A stretch of DNA of 64,000 bases from the NCBI GenBank assembly GCA_900708905.1, contig CAADRB010000005.1:220988-284987 (forward strand), given 5' to 3'. Both the position numbers and the translations under genes were made by a program. Under the pieces are notes generated by a model that was given only the letters and a program-made list of their open reading frames with translations, did no database searches and had not been told where the DNA came from. This document shows positions 52,963 through 64,000 of this stretch, piece by piece; within the stretch, counting starts at the first letter, position 1; every line of letters begins with the position of its first letter. This stretch comes from Hymenolepis diminuta. Lineage: Eukaryota > Platyhelminthes > Cestoda > Cyclophyllidea > Hymenolepididae.

Positions 52963-53302
52963 AAAATTACGGCAAGGGGACTCACTAATGATTCTTCTTC
53001 TGCTGCTGCTTTCTTTGGTGGAAATGATGTGGATGAATCGGGAGCGGCAAGTCGTGTGAGAGGAAAAGACTTTCCATACTGAAGAGGATGCTCTACGAGT
53101 CGAAATGGTGCATTCGGTCTCTTGTCAACATTTTGTGAAGGCAGTGGATGGTCCGGAAAGAAGTTAGATGTATGGTCAGGGTCATGGTCAACTAGTTAAA
53201 CCACATACTGCTGGACAAAAGAGTCTTAATCTCGACTTCGTGTCAAAAATTAGTTATCGTCAATCTCAATCGCCGTTACGCGGTCACCCTCACCCCAGCA
53301 TC
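52963..53302 (-). other. Internal leader and possible gag remnant
   Basis: Between the primer-binding-like sequence and the integrase fragment the minus strand has ~340 bp of element sequence. One short reading (HPLQYGKSFP and a serine/glutamate-rich stretch with KKAAAEEES) could be a gag remnant, but it has no zinc knuckle or other diagnostic motif, so I leave it unassigned. Confidence 0.4.
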
Positions 53303-53320
53303 ACGTCAGGGTCACTAATT
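53303..53320 (-). other. Primer-binding-site-like sequence
   Basis: Directly inside the 5' LTR the minus strand reads AAATTAGTGACCCTGACG, with TAGTGACCCTGACGTGA resembling a tRNA-complementary primer site (TGG expected, here TAG). It shares GTGACCCT at the same distance from the LTR as the element at 13851-13868. Confidence 0.55.
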
Positions 53321-53849
53321 TGTTGGAGTTAAGATGACAGCTAGCGGTTTTCAGCTTACAAATAACAACAATGACAGTCACCACTTCGTAGCTGGCTACT
53401 GTTTGAGTAAGAGCTAACAAAAATTGCGAAGCAGAGCAGCAAGAGTTGATCAGGTCAGAAATGCACTCAAGGAAGCCACAACGAGAATTGAAGCCAGTGA
53501 CAGAGAGGTGGAGAGGTGAGCGTGCTGAGGAAGAAAGTTGAGCGGGAAGCGTAGGAGCTGGTAACTGAGAAGCATGCGTTGTTTTTGAATAGAAAAGGTA
53601 GTTTTATATGAGTCACTTGGGAAAGGACGCGAGAGAATATGAGTGCAGATGAGCTGTTTAGCTGAAGCGAGGCGGTTATAGAAAAGGAGAGAAACCAATG
53701 GACGCGTTTGAACGTGGCAGAGATAGGGCCTATGCGTCGCAGGGACACGAAAGACGTCACTCCAACTTTCGTGAGCGAAAATTCGAAGTATTGTCCTAGT
53801 GAATGCTAACCGAAAGTGATTCTGGAAATGCATGAAGAGTCGTCCTTCA
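53321..53849 (-). repeat. 5' LTR of the gypsy-like element
   Basis: Starts TGTTGGAGTTAAGATGACA on the plus strand and is proposed to end CCTTCA at 53849, just before GATG. Open frames of 97-142 codons on its minus strand (53450-53878) lie across LTR sequence and are accidental. Confidence 0.8.
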
Positions 53850-53853
53850 GATG

Positions 53854-56800
53854 AGTCTGTTGGTGTTGGTTGTTTCATTTACCGTGGAATATGTTGCCAG
53901 TCGTAAGAATTGGTCTGGACTTCGCAAATGTATTTTGAAACTTACCATTTCAAATGTGTATTCTGAGACGGCACTTTGAAATAAACACTGTCATTTGCAA
54001 ATCTGTCTGTCAATTTTCCATATTCAAACATAAATTATTTGTTTTTTCCTCAGAGTAGACTTTTGTGCGCCTCTGTATTCCATTCTAGGATTTTACCTTA
54101 GATCAGTTTTTTTCAAGTTGAATGAATGAAGAGCATATGTTGAATGAAAACGTTTGCAAATGCAGTTTTCAAAAAAAGAGGGACTTGATAGTTCAGCTAA
54201 GATAAGGCGAGAGATAAAAAGTCATGCTTGATTAGATTTTGCATGAAATAATTTTGTGATTCGTTCAAGTGGGACTTGGTGATGGCTGACTATTTCCGTT
54301 ATAAATGAGCCCGTCCTGATTTTACGGGAGGTGTAAATTGCTTGTCTGCATCTCGGGCTGGAAATAATTCCGTACTGTTTAAACAGGATAAAATACCTTC
54401 CTGATTTACTTCCTTGAAGGGCTTACATTTAGCTGTAAATAAAGATGCAAGCTACTAAATGAATATCCGTGAATTCTCGGCGTAATTTAGAAGTGATTCC
54501 CACCGTCAGCCGTGCATTCGTATATTTTGTCAGCTAATCCAGCGATCGGGATAGCAAATAACAAACCACGCTTATTTGGTCGGTGCTGGACACTAATCGC
54601 CACCAATAAGTGCATAAAATAGTGGGAAGCATTTATTTATAAAGGAACCTTGACAGACTATTAAGATGGTGCGGCAGGGATTTCAAGTAAACTGGATAAC
54701 GCATATTTTATCTTAAATATGGCTAGCAAATCTATAATGAGTATTACCACATAGTATAATCATAAATGGAAAATGAATAAGGTAGTGTTTTTATTGAAAA
54801 ATGAGAGCAATTTGACCATTTCCATAATTTTAGTCGCCACAAAGTTAATCTCTTCATGATATGAGCTCAAGGAACTTGAGAAGCATTCATACGTGTTTCT
54901 ATCAGTGTTTCTAATTCCAAACGGTACTCGTATTATCTATTATTCCGTCCTTTCTGCCCCCATGTTCCTCTTCATACTTCCTACAATATTTATAACGTTT
55001 TATATACCTAAATAAGCGCCTTCAGACTCCTGTATTTTTTGAAATTATGAGCTGTAGCTGTGGACTTTTGCGTTTGTCACAGTAAACACTGGCGGTATCC
55101 AATTTAAACACGTGTTCTCTACCTTCCGATAGATACGACTAGTAAGTTTTTCTTCGAGTATATCGGTAAAGTTTAATCTGGTTTCATGACTAGAAAGCAA
55201 AATTAAATGAAAGATCGAATGACAATTTCTAATAATGAATGAATATTATGCTGAATTTATCTAGTATCTAGGACACAGTTTTAAGCTTTTGCTTGGCCTC
55301 ACGAATTGCCGATGGATTAGGACGCAGAGACAAAAAATACCGCTATGGAACCCAAATTATTTTTTTATAATATGAACACACTTTCCCATAAAAACAGCTG
55401 AATTGTCGATTAGTAATTTGTGGCTTACTTTTCTTTTTAAATGCCCTAATTGCTTGTCCCCTTCTAAGTGTCTGACCCTATGATTGTAGCAGGTGCTCCA
55501 CCAATAAGTCTTTTTGCTACACCTGAGTAATCCTCCTAAGCAGCCCAAATAGTCTCTAATAGAGTTCTCTATTATCAATTTGCACCCAAATTAGCTAGGC
55601 TATGCCCAAAGTGGCAAGAACAAACAGTTTATTGAGCGGAGAAGGTTTATTGCTCACCTCTATGTGTCGTCAAAATCCTAGGCATTAACTACAAAACCAC
55701 GCTAAGCTGCAGGGACCTTGACTGCTGATTGGTTGAGGTGGACCCTGCAGACACGTCCGCGCTTGTTCTCTACGCGACAGGTTACCTACCGCACTTCCTA
55801 GAAAGTTCTAGCTCACGTGATTCAACCAGCCTTGTTAGCGTTGTAAACCCCACATGATAAACTCATTTTGAGATCTCATGATGCGAATAGGTTGACCTTC
55901 TTTTGTCACAAGCTTTTCACATCATAAGAATTTTTATTCCGTTAGAAAAATCGGTATAACTTTGCTGCAACCGCCGTACTGTTCTAATTGTGAAAAAAAC
56001 ATGAAGTTTTGTTAATTTTTTTTAATTTGCTGTCTGTGACAAGAAATATTTAGCCAAATTAAACAAAGCCCTCGGGCTTATTTTTTGATAGTCTGCCAAT
56101 TCGGCCTAGATTAGGTGTCTCTCGATGTTTATATTATTGCTCAAATGCTGCAGGCTTTTGCTATTTTTCCCCTCCAAATTGAATAAAGGGGAAAACTACA
56201 GTTGTTTACTCATTAAATCCACTAGTAACCATCTGTCAATAAATCTAAAAATAAGAATTAATGAGTTGTTTTTAACATCTTTGGGAAACAATGATTTTGA
56301 GCGAATTCATAAAATTAGCAAAACAATTAGATTAAATTGCCTGTCTTACTACTTTTTAACATACATCAAGCAACCCTCTGTGCTTATTCTCAACATACAT
56401 CAATCGTTATTTGTCAGATGCATTGATAGGTACTCATTACTTTACGTTGGCAATCGAAAGCTTACATTTTGAGCTGCATATCTAGATCACACATTAGTTG
56501 AAAATCAGTTCAACTCGGAATTCTCTTAGTTATGCATGCGTTATACTGATAGAAGGGTAAATCCAATGTCTACATCATCTATGTTCACTAATAATTGTTT
56601 TTCCCAAGTATTGTGTCATCGCATTAGAGTATGCCTTCCTCCTTCTAGGACTCTAATGAGTGGTTGGTGTTCATAGGTTCTTTTTTTCCTCTTTTCATGC
56701 ATTTACGCTTATTTGTTTATCATTCGCCATTTATCACTCACCCCCTGCATTTTCACAAATATGCCGTAGTCACATTGTCTTTTACGTTTCTATCGCTTTG

Positions 56801-59800
56801 CCATTTTAAAAGACTCATCCCTCGAGTGGAGTTGTGCTCCCCACATATCTTCGCAAATTGCTACTCACTAATACGGATCAGAATGCAATAATATCATCCA
56901 TTGATGGCCTAATGCAATCTAGCCAATCGGTTCCCAAAATTTGCTCCCCGATTCTTTTTATCTAGCCCTGTCGATTTCTATTCAATAATGCTCTATTCCA
57001 TGGTCCGCAACTTTATGCTAAGATATTTCGGTTAAAATTTGCTACAGTTTGTAGAGCAGCCGGATCTTGTTAAAAACAGAATTTTTGAGCAAATTAGTAG
57101 TAAGTTGCTTTGAAAGGGGAAGCAATTTCATTCCGAAAACGCCTTAATCCCAGTAGTTGAAAACTGATGCCATACCTCTGAGAATTTTGCTAGTGGGCAA
57201 GATAATTGGTGTATTTCAGCAAAGTGACCATAAGATTTGAAGGGTGGACAAGCAGATATACGAACGGATGTCTAGGATATTTTTTGCATAATTTGCATGA
57301 TATTCGTTGATGTTTCCTTTCAATTTACAGACTGCTTATTGTGTTGACGATTGGAACAGATTTGAGGTGACTAAAAGTCATTCCTATATTTATTAATCTG
57401 CAAGAAGAAATTTACGGCTGCTGATAATCTTCTGACAACTTAGGTCCTCCATAAAACCGAAGATGAGGAAGGAAATCACATCAGCGAGAGTATAAACATT
57501 AAAGCCTAAAGGAAGAGATGAGGGCAAATAAAGCTTGTACTTTTAGGGCCAAATCTTTTTAGTCAAAGGGAAATAACTATCGTTTTCAGGTTAACATTTT
57601 CTTATCTGAACCGTCGATTCACTTCTGTACATGTACTGTTTGGGCTGCAGTCCGAATAGGACTAAAAGAAAATTCTGCTTTCTTCACAAATCGGATATTT
57701 AGTGAATTTTTCATACAGATGGAACATGTGCAGGTTGTTGGAAACTATGTTCCATTTAATGTATAAAGAACAGGAGCAAATAAACTGTAGTTTCTTTTAA
57801 AATTAGCTCAATACTGCCATATTTTTTAGAAAATGGTTAAAGAATGTTTCTTAATTTAACGAGGTCTTAATATAGAGTGGAGTTTCCTCATACTTATGTC
57901 TTTATTACCCGTCAAGTTGTCAAGAGCAGCACGAGAAGGATAGACGCGATGGAATCTGTTCACACGGAGACTTTACCACCTTTAGTAATTTTTAGTGGGC
58001 TATCTAAAGAATATTCAACACCATGCCTTCACGTACAATTTCCCGCAAGATCCTGGATTTTTTGAACTAAGACGATTAGTTTTCAAACTGGTTTCAGCCA
58101 ATTTTGACAAAACAGTGCATTTATGAAGTTTAAACGCCCATAGATGTTTGTAGAAAGTTACTATTCAGCCACCTTGTATTTGCTCCAAATCTTCCGACTT
58201 TGTTGTCAAAATATCATCACTGTTAATCTAACATTACCTACTGACTTCGGTAAATTTGTTTATACAAATCTATTAGCTCTTTTGATAGAAGAGTGTGATT
58301 CTAAATTAAAGTGGCCTACTCAATTGAAAATAATTAATATCGTGTAAATTTAATTGAATTCCCACTTTTTCCCGATTTTTAGAAAATGTAAAGCACGTTA
58401 TGGTATATCGGAGCCACTTCGATTGAACAGATGGAATAAGTTAAGTCACTCACGTCGCAAGATCAGTTCGGAGGTGGCAGGCAAGCCAACTCCCAACTTA
58501 TTAATTACTGAATTTGATTTATATATAAAAAATTTCTTCCTTGGACATCAGTCATGTCTCGCCGTCGGAGTCTCGGCGTGATGACTGGTTCCCGTTTAGG
58601 TATCTATGTGCAAACACGCAAACACTCAGCGGGACCCCCTGTGGACACTGTAGTGGAGATCTTATCGCTAGTCAATCATTTCTAATCACTAGGTTATGAT
58701 AGACATCTGCTGGCGATAGAAGAAGTATAATTTTTTACAAAAAAACTAGCAATATCATTAACACTCTACTTATTTTAAATAAGGTTAAAGTCTGAAGTAG
58801 CTAATTGCTTAGGTTAGAAATAAAACAATGTTGATAAATAGAAAAGAAACCTACGTTCGGGTTTATTATTTTCAATCACTGCTTCCAATGTAGCACGGAT
58901 GGAAAGGGGGTCTGGTGTTAGATTTTCTATCCAAAAGTTTTTGTGCATACATCGTGCAAGAAAATTTCGTCTTCCTATTACGGAAATGCACAGTATTTAA
59001 TGATGAAAGATTCCACTCGGAGGCACATTATGGTGCGGGTGATAAGAGTGATTTGATTTTTATCGCATTTGATGCCTGTTTCTTGTCTAATTTCAACCCC
59101 ATTATTGAGTTTAAAACCGATATACAATTAAATGTGGTATTCTAACGAAAGGTCAGGATTTACTCAGAATTAAGGGAAGGAACATATTAAATAAATTCCT
59201 TTGCTTTCAATAGTTATGTAGATTTTTGGAGGCTTACTACATATTAATAAGTTGTTTTAATTAATTTGACACTAATCAATGCGCTAAATAAGAGAAAATG
59301 AAAGACACAAAGTCGTAATTCAGAAGTTATTGTTTATCCTGGGAATTATTAATGAACTATAGGCTATTACTTTTTGCGTCATCAGACAAAACTATTGACG
59401 CAGTGATAAATAAATAAAATAAAGATTTTCAAAAATATTCTCCCTATTCTAATGGGAAATTAAACCCCTTTTCTAGAAAGCTGAATACATATAAAATGAC
59501 ACATAAACTGTAACTCGGTATGGATGGTCTCCATGGCAAACAGCTGTCTAATAGCATGGCGATCTGGTTTGGTCTTGAAGTTATTTGACTAAAGAGGAAG
59601 TTGTTACCGAATAAAGAGTGTTTTTTTGTTTGTTGAAAGACATTGCTATAAATTGTTTGTTTAATTCTCTTAGAGTAAATACGGTGCTCTTAATCCAAGC
59701 AGCGTCACTTCAACGATTTTAGTAATTGTTTCCCTTATAACACAATTAAACAGTGAAACTACTTAATTTAAATCAATATATATCTTACGAAATAAATGCG

Positions 59801-62800
59801 TTTTTAAGTAGATGTTTCATCTCTAAAATGCATCCTCTCCAAATAATTTCCATTAATTAGTGATTTAATATTATCTTTGTTCAGCATACATGGGACTATG
59901 AGATTTTGGACACATCAAAACCTTCACCATTATAATGATAATATCTTGAAATGCGCGGCAGCATTAATGTGCTTATCTTGTAGCCGCATGATATACTCTC
60001 TTTTCGAAGGTACGACTTGAGTATCATTGATTTCTCTCGTTATTAAGCGTACTTCATTTTTCCTATTTGAACAATCTGATGGTACGCACTATAATAAGTT
60101 GTTGTCTAGACAAAAAAAGATGCTCTCAAGGTAGTACGCGTTCCCAATTTCTTGCATTCTCAATAATGGAAATAGCTGATCCAGCTTTAATGAACGAGTT
60201 AGCATTATTTCTGCTCTGATGAGCTCATGAAATCAAGTCAACTAGTCTCAATTCAACTCTGTCCACTACCCCTCAATAAAACTCTACTCAACTTGAATTT
60301 CTTGTTTTCTTCCTATTTTTGGGTACGTTTATTGTCAATTAAAGTGGGTAAAATTCTAGTGCAAAAGTAACCCAATAAGTTTTCTATTTAGGCATATTTG
60401 ATCCAGCTATGTCGAACAGCCTTGTTAAGATCCCACTTTCGTACACAAAAACACATTTGTCTTTGTTTGCACTTTTTAGAAATATGCTAATGGACAGGAT
60501 CGTTAACATGCTTTACATAAACGGTCATAAAAGTTTAAAGAATGCGCGAGGCATCTGCAACCGGACGTCTGTTATGTTTCCTTGTAGCTCTTCCTAATTG
60601 TATCTAATTCTATTGAAACGTGTTCACATTAATTACAAATTGCATTTTAAATGAATACATATATATATATTTGCCGTGATGGAGTAAAAACTGGATAATT
60701 AAAATCCAAGATTTCAAATTGAACAGGTCTTGTAAATGATTGATGGTTGAAGGTCAATCCATTACTGGAGGAACAACAATTTAATTTAGATTAACTGTCA
60801 AGACATCGCGATGAGTCTGTTATAGTTAACGTGACCGGTAGAGGTGTTTTAAAGAAAATTCACTTAAGAAATGTAAGCAGTTGGAGAGGTTATAGAGTCT
60901 ATAAGATGTATGAAATAGTAAAATAAGTAACTAGAAACATAAAAAAATAAAAAAGGTGAGAGAAAGTTGCCTTTTTTCGAGCATGATCACATTCCTCCAC
61001 ATCGAGTCCACATCATGAAGCTGAGAATATTTCCTCATCCTGACAATGGCCATGCAGACTTTCCTGGTTCAACTTTGTCATTGGTTCACGACGTGTGCTG
61101 ATATCACCTGCTTGCTGACGAACAGCATTCCCGAAGTGAGGTTGACAATGATGATACCCCATAAACATACTCAAGACTTACGTTTTAGCCACATATTGAT
61201 AAGAATTTCGGCAGCCTTGGTGACCACCTACAAGATAGTAATTGTTAATTTAGAGGTAAGACGTGAATTCATCGCCCGTGGGTCATGTCAGTCTGTATTT
61301 CATGAGAGTTTATACAATATGGCATGATATGATTATCAAGGTATTCATATCATGTGCTTGAGCAGACAAGGGAAAGGCAAAACTTAATTCTTTAAAAATC
61401 AATAAATATCTTTTCTTCTTGTTCTATCTTATTCTTGATAAACTTTCGAACTATGAAAATCAGAAGTTTCAAAATTTTTAATTTTAATGAAAAAATTTTG
61501 GTCTTTAAGTGGAATTTTCAAAGTTTCTCAGACCGGAAGGAAAATATTTTGTTTGATGAATTTTACTCAAAATTTTGCCTGCATTTATTAAATAAATGGG
61601 GACTATTATAAGATTATTGAAACACACATTAGTTAATGAAGGAAATTAAATTACGCTGCAAATTAATGGTAGAATATTAATTTTTAGAATTAGCTAGATG
61701 TTTTAGTTAGGGTACAAGTTCGTCAGGCATGTTTCAATTGAAGGGTATAAAACTGCTTCTCATAATGTAAGCATTTAAAATGGCTTGAATTTTCATGTTT
61801 GTGAACATATTTGATGTTTAACTATAATTTCATTATTTTAGTTAAAAGCTATACATTATTAAATGTAAACATTAAATAAAATATGGCAGCCGGTAGCAAA
61901 ATTGCTCATCCATAGACAAAAACAAATTCTTTGGCCATATTCCGTGTTTGTCGGCGTTTTATTAGAACCCACATTATACAAAGTTTCGCTTCAACTATTA
62001 CATGCTCACAAGCATGAATGATCCCCAATAAATGTCCCTCGAAGTTCGTTTTTGAGTAACATAATAATTAAGGTTGTTTTATTATGTAATTTTTTAGCTT
62101 TTACGCTTGTTTAAACGGAGTACGTTCGCGGCATTTTACCATCCAAATGGCGAACTAGTAATTGCAGGATGTTGATTATCGATTTTTCTTGGTTCTCTTG
62201 CAACGAATCAGCTTTTCACTCTTGCAATTCGACGATTTACGTATGGACGTATTTTTATAATCTACCAATTCATAATACTAGGACAACTGATTTCCAATCT
62301 TTAATAACTTCCCAGGTTCTGCAGGATTTTTCTTTTTAGATACCTTCACACTTTTTGCGGTCTTCACACTTCCCATGACAAACACTTTCCCACCTCCTTC
62401 AATTCATCTGATTAGATAGCCTAATTAGATAATCAGCCAACTTCGAGTCTGTTTTACAAACCACTTAATATAAAGTTAAATGGAACTCGTATTATTTTCA
62501 AGTATCATTAGATCAATTAACTTACATGCTTAAATGAGTACAGAAAGAGAGAAGTTGGTTTTTTTGAAAAAGCATTGGACTCTTTTACAACATTATTGCG
62601 GATGGGGTGTTAGAGCAAGAAATTAATTGACGGCTATCATGAATTACCACATTTGGGTGTCGAGAATTTCGATGATTCGGTAATAGTAACACAGAAAAAG
62701 TAAATTGTTTACTTAAATAGTTGATTTTAAAATAAAAACCTTGCATTTTATTAAAAAAATGCTTTTCATAATCGTAAAAACATGGCAATGTTAAAATTGA

Positions 62801-64000
62801 AAAGTTAGATGTCAATTTGTTTAGGGAGTATGATGAGACCCATAAAAATTATTAATGTTCTCGGGCTAAACGAGCACATCTGATCGAGCTTGGAAATTGT
62901 TCCCCAAAATTTAGGCTGTCTGATTAGCAATAATATTTTATTTTTAATTTCAACCTTCTGCTTCCAACTAAAAGTGATGCACTAAATAAAGTGGAAGTGA
63001 AATTATTTGCGCAATTTGTGAATAGGTTCAAGAGTGAATGAAAGATACCAAATGCATAACTATTTAGCAAAATTGCTCTGCAGAAGCAAAAGATTATTCT
63101 TAAGCATAGAAGCTCAGTTTCCTAAAATCATTGGTTCTTATAATTGCTTTGATTAAAAGAGATTAAAAAAGGCACAGAGGTCATCAAGATAATTATTAAT
63201 TAAAAAATATTTTATTTTTCATCTGTGTGATCATCCAGGAAGCCATTAAAAATAGGCAAAATGAAATTTTTATTTCATACTCGAAACATTAAATTGCGAC
63301 CCTAGGGGGACAACTCTTATTTTCCCACCTCAATTTCCCTATACCTCGCAACCTGGATTACTTTTCTTCAGTACAGGCCCCTTAGTCTATCCTCATAACT
63401 TCACACACTACTTGCTGCCACCCTTTTTCCTTTGTAAATATCCAATATAAGCGTTGTCTCACCGAATTCTCATCCTTGAAAGACATTTACATCTGGTGAG
63501 TCTATGAAGAAAATCAGTTCTGAGGGAGAACCTCTTTGAGTAATTTGGTCTGGCACCAGAAGCTGCTCTAGATGCAATTCCAACTTTTAATATTGCACCT
63601 ATGAAAATATTCTCTAACATTAACACATCTTATTTTTGTTTTAATAAAACACCTTTGAGTTTTAGTGATGAAACCCATCTATTATTATTTTCATTTACAC
63701 AAAGTGGCATTATTTTAGAATTATTTTAAGAGAAAATAATTTTTCTGTAAGTGTCTGTCTTACGATCTGAATATTTACTTTTGTATTTAATTAAAAAATT
63801 CTTTTTCAAAATATATAACTAGTGAAATTGTTTTTTTACTGAGCTCCCACTGTAAAATTTTATTCATAGTTGAGCAGTTTTCTTAAAGTCTTTATTTCAG
63901 CAATTACAAAATTATAAAATTGTTGCGGGTCATAATCTAAGAAATTGCGTTAGCTTCCGGCCATATTCAAAGAATTACCGCTTTTAGCGAATAGTGGTTC
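53854..64000. other. Gene-poor AT-rich DNA
   Basis: About 10 kb without a recognisable gene. The longest open frames (115 codons at 56125-56472; 93 codons at 61046-61327) show no domain or signature I know. A GC-richer patch lies around 55600-55860. Pyrimidine-rich plus-strand stretches occur at 56660-57000 and 62200-62400. A short AT run sits at 60658-60670. Confidence 0.55.
55707..55750. repeat. Imperfect inverted repeat
   Basis: CTGCAGGGACC and GGACCCTGCAG pair at 10 of 11 positions across a 22-nt spacer that contains ATTGG. It sits in a GC-richer patch that also holds CACGTG near 55815. Confidence 0.6.

Larger units (their letters stand above)
52112..53853 (-). mobile_element. Internally deleted Ty3/gypsy-like LTR retrotransposon
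   Basis: Two related LTRs, 52116-52617 and 53321-53849, enclose only about 700 bp of internal sequence. The integrase fragment and the primer-binding-like sequence beside the upper LTR both show that the element reads on the minus strand, so 53321-53849 is the 5' LTR. A 4-bp GATG stands immediately outside each proposed end (52112-52115 and 53850-53853), a plausible target-site duplication. A full-length element would carry several kilobases of gag, protease, reverse transcriptase and RNase H; here the leader runs almost straight into integrase. LTR identity is roughly 75% by eye, so the insertion is old. The upper end of the lower LTR is uncertain, and no polypurine tract is visible there. 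Confidence 0.85.

Noticed and set aside
53450..53878. 142-codon open frame on the minus strand, longest uninterrupted outside N runs
   Set aside because: Lies almost wholly in the 5' LTR; its composition follows LTR sequence and is not conserved in the partner LTR.
56125..56472. 115-codon open frame
   Set aside because: Leucine/isoleucine-rich as expected from AT-rich DNA; no known domain.
1..64000. CRISPR arrays, operons, bacterial promoters, rRNA
   Set aside because: No regular spaced repeats, no gene clusters and no rRNA blocks; the sequence is eukaryotic in character.

Overview
The window is AT-rich (roughly two thirds A+T by eye) eukaryotic DNA with no supportable host protein-coding gene, tRNA or rRNA. 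Open reading frames are short on all six frames. The only recognisable proteins are relics of transposable elements. Mariner-type DNA transposons beside Ty3/gypsy-like LTR elements in a gene-poor, low-GC background suggest an invertebrate, most likely an arthropod (insect or spider). The sequence does not allow a narrower call. Two runs of N (7931-8022 and 28959-29675) mark it as a scaffold.

Layout. 1-11 kb: unannotatable AT-rich DNA except a ~197 bp dispersed repeat at 296-492, which recurs at 21930-22126. 11.1-12.1 kb: a full-length but frameshifted mariner transposase pseudogene (DD34D), minus strand. 13.8-14.2 kb: a 343 bp LTR with TGTAG...CTACA ends, a TATA box and an adjoining primer-binding-site-like sequence, minus orientation, almost a solo LTR. 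14.2-25.3 kb: nothing recognised except the second repeat copy. 25.3-26.6 kb: a decayed Tc1/mariner-superfamily element on the plus strand with degenerate inverted repeats and a transposase broken by many stops and shifts. 28.5-29.7 kb: the best-preserved element, a mariner with near-identical inverted repeats and TA target sites, its transposase C-terminus readable and its N-terminus hidden by the assembly gap. A lone inverted repeat of the same family lies 0.5 kb away at 30204-30227. 30-52 kb: no gene; one short degenerate tandem duplication (42.4-42.5 kb). 52.1-53.85 kb: an internally deleted Ty3/gypsy-like LTR retrotransposon, minus strand, with two diverged LTRs, a PBS-like sequence and a broken integrase fragment. 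53.9-64 kb: no gene; a slightly GC-richer patch with an inverted repeat near 55.7 kb.

The elements do not work together. They are independent insertions of different age in what looks like intergenic or intronic DNA. I looked for an undescribed system and did not find one. The most useful second looks are the two linked ends of one mariner family, the gag/integrase-junction deletion and conserved LTR hairpin of the gypsy-like element, and the unclassified repeat pair.
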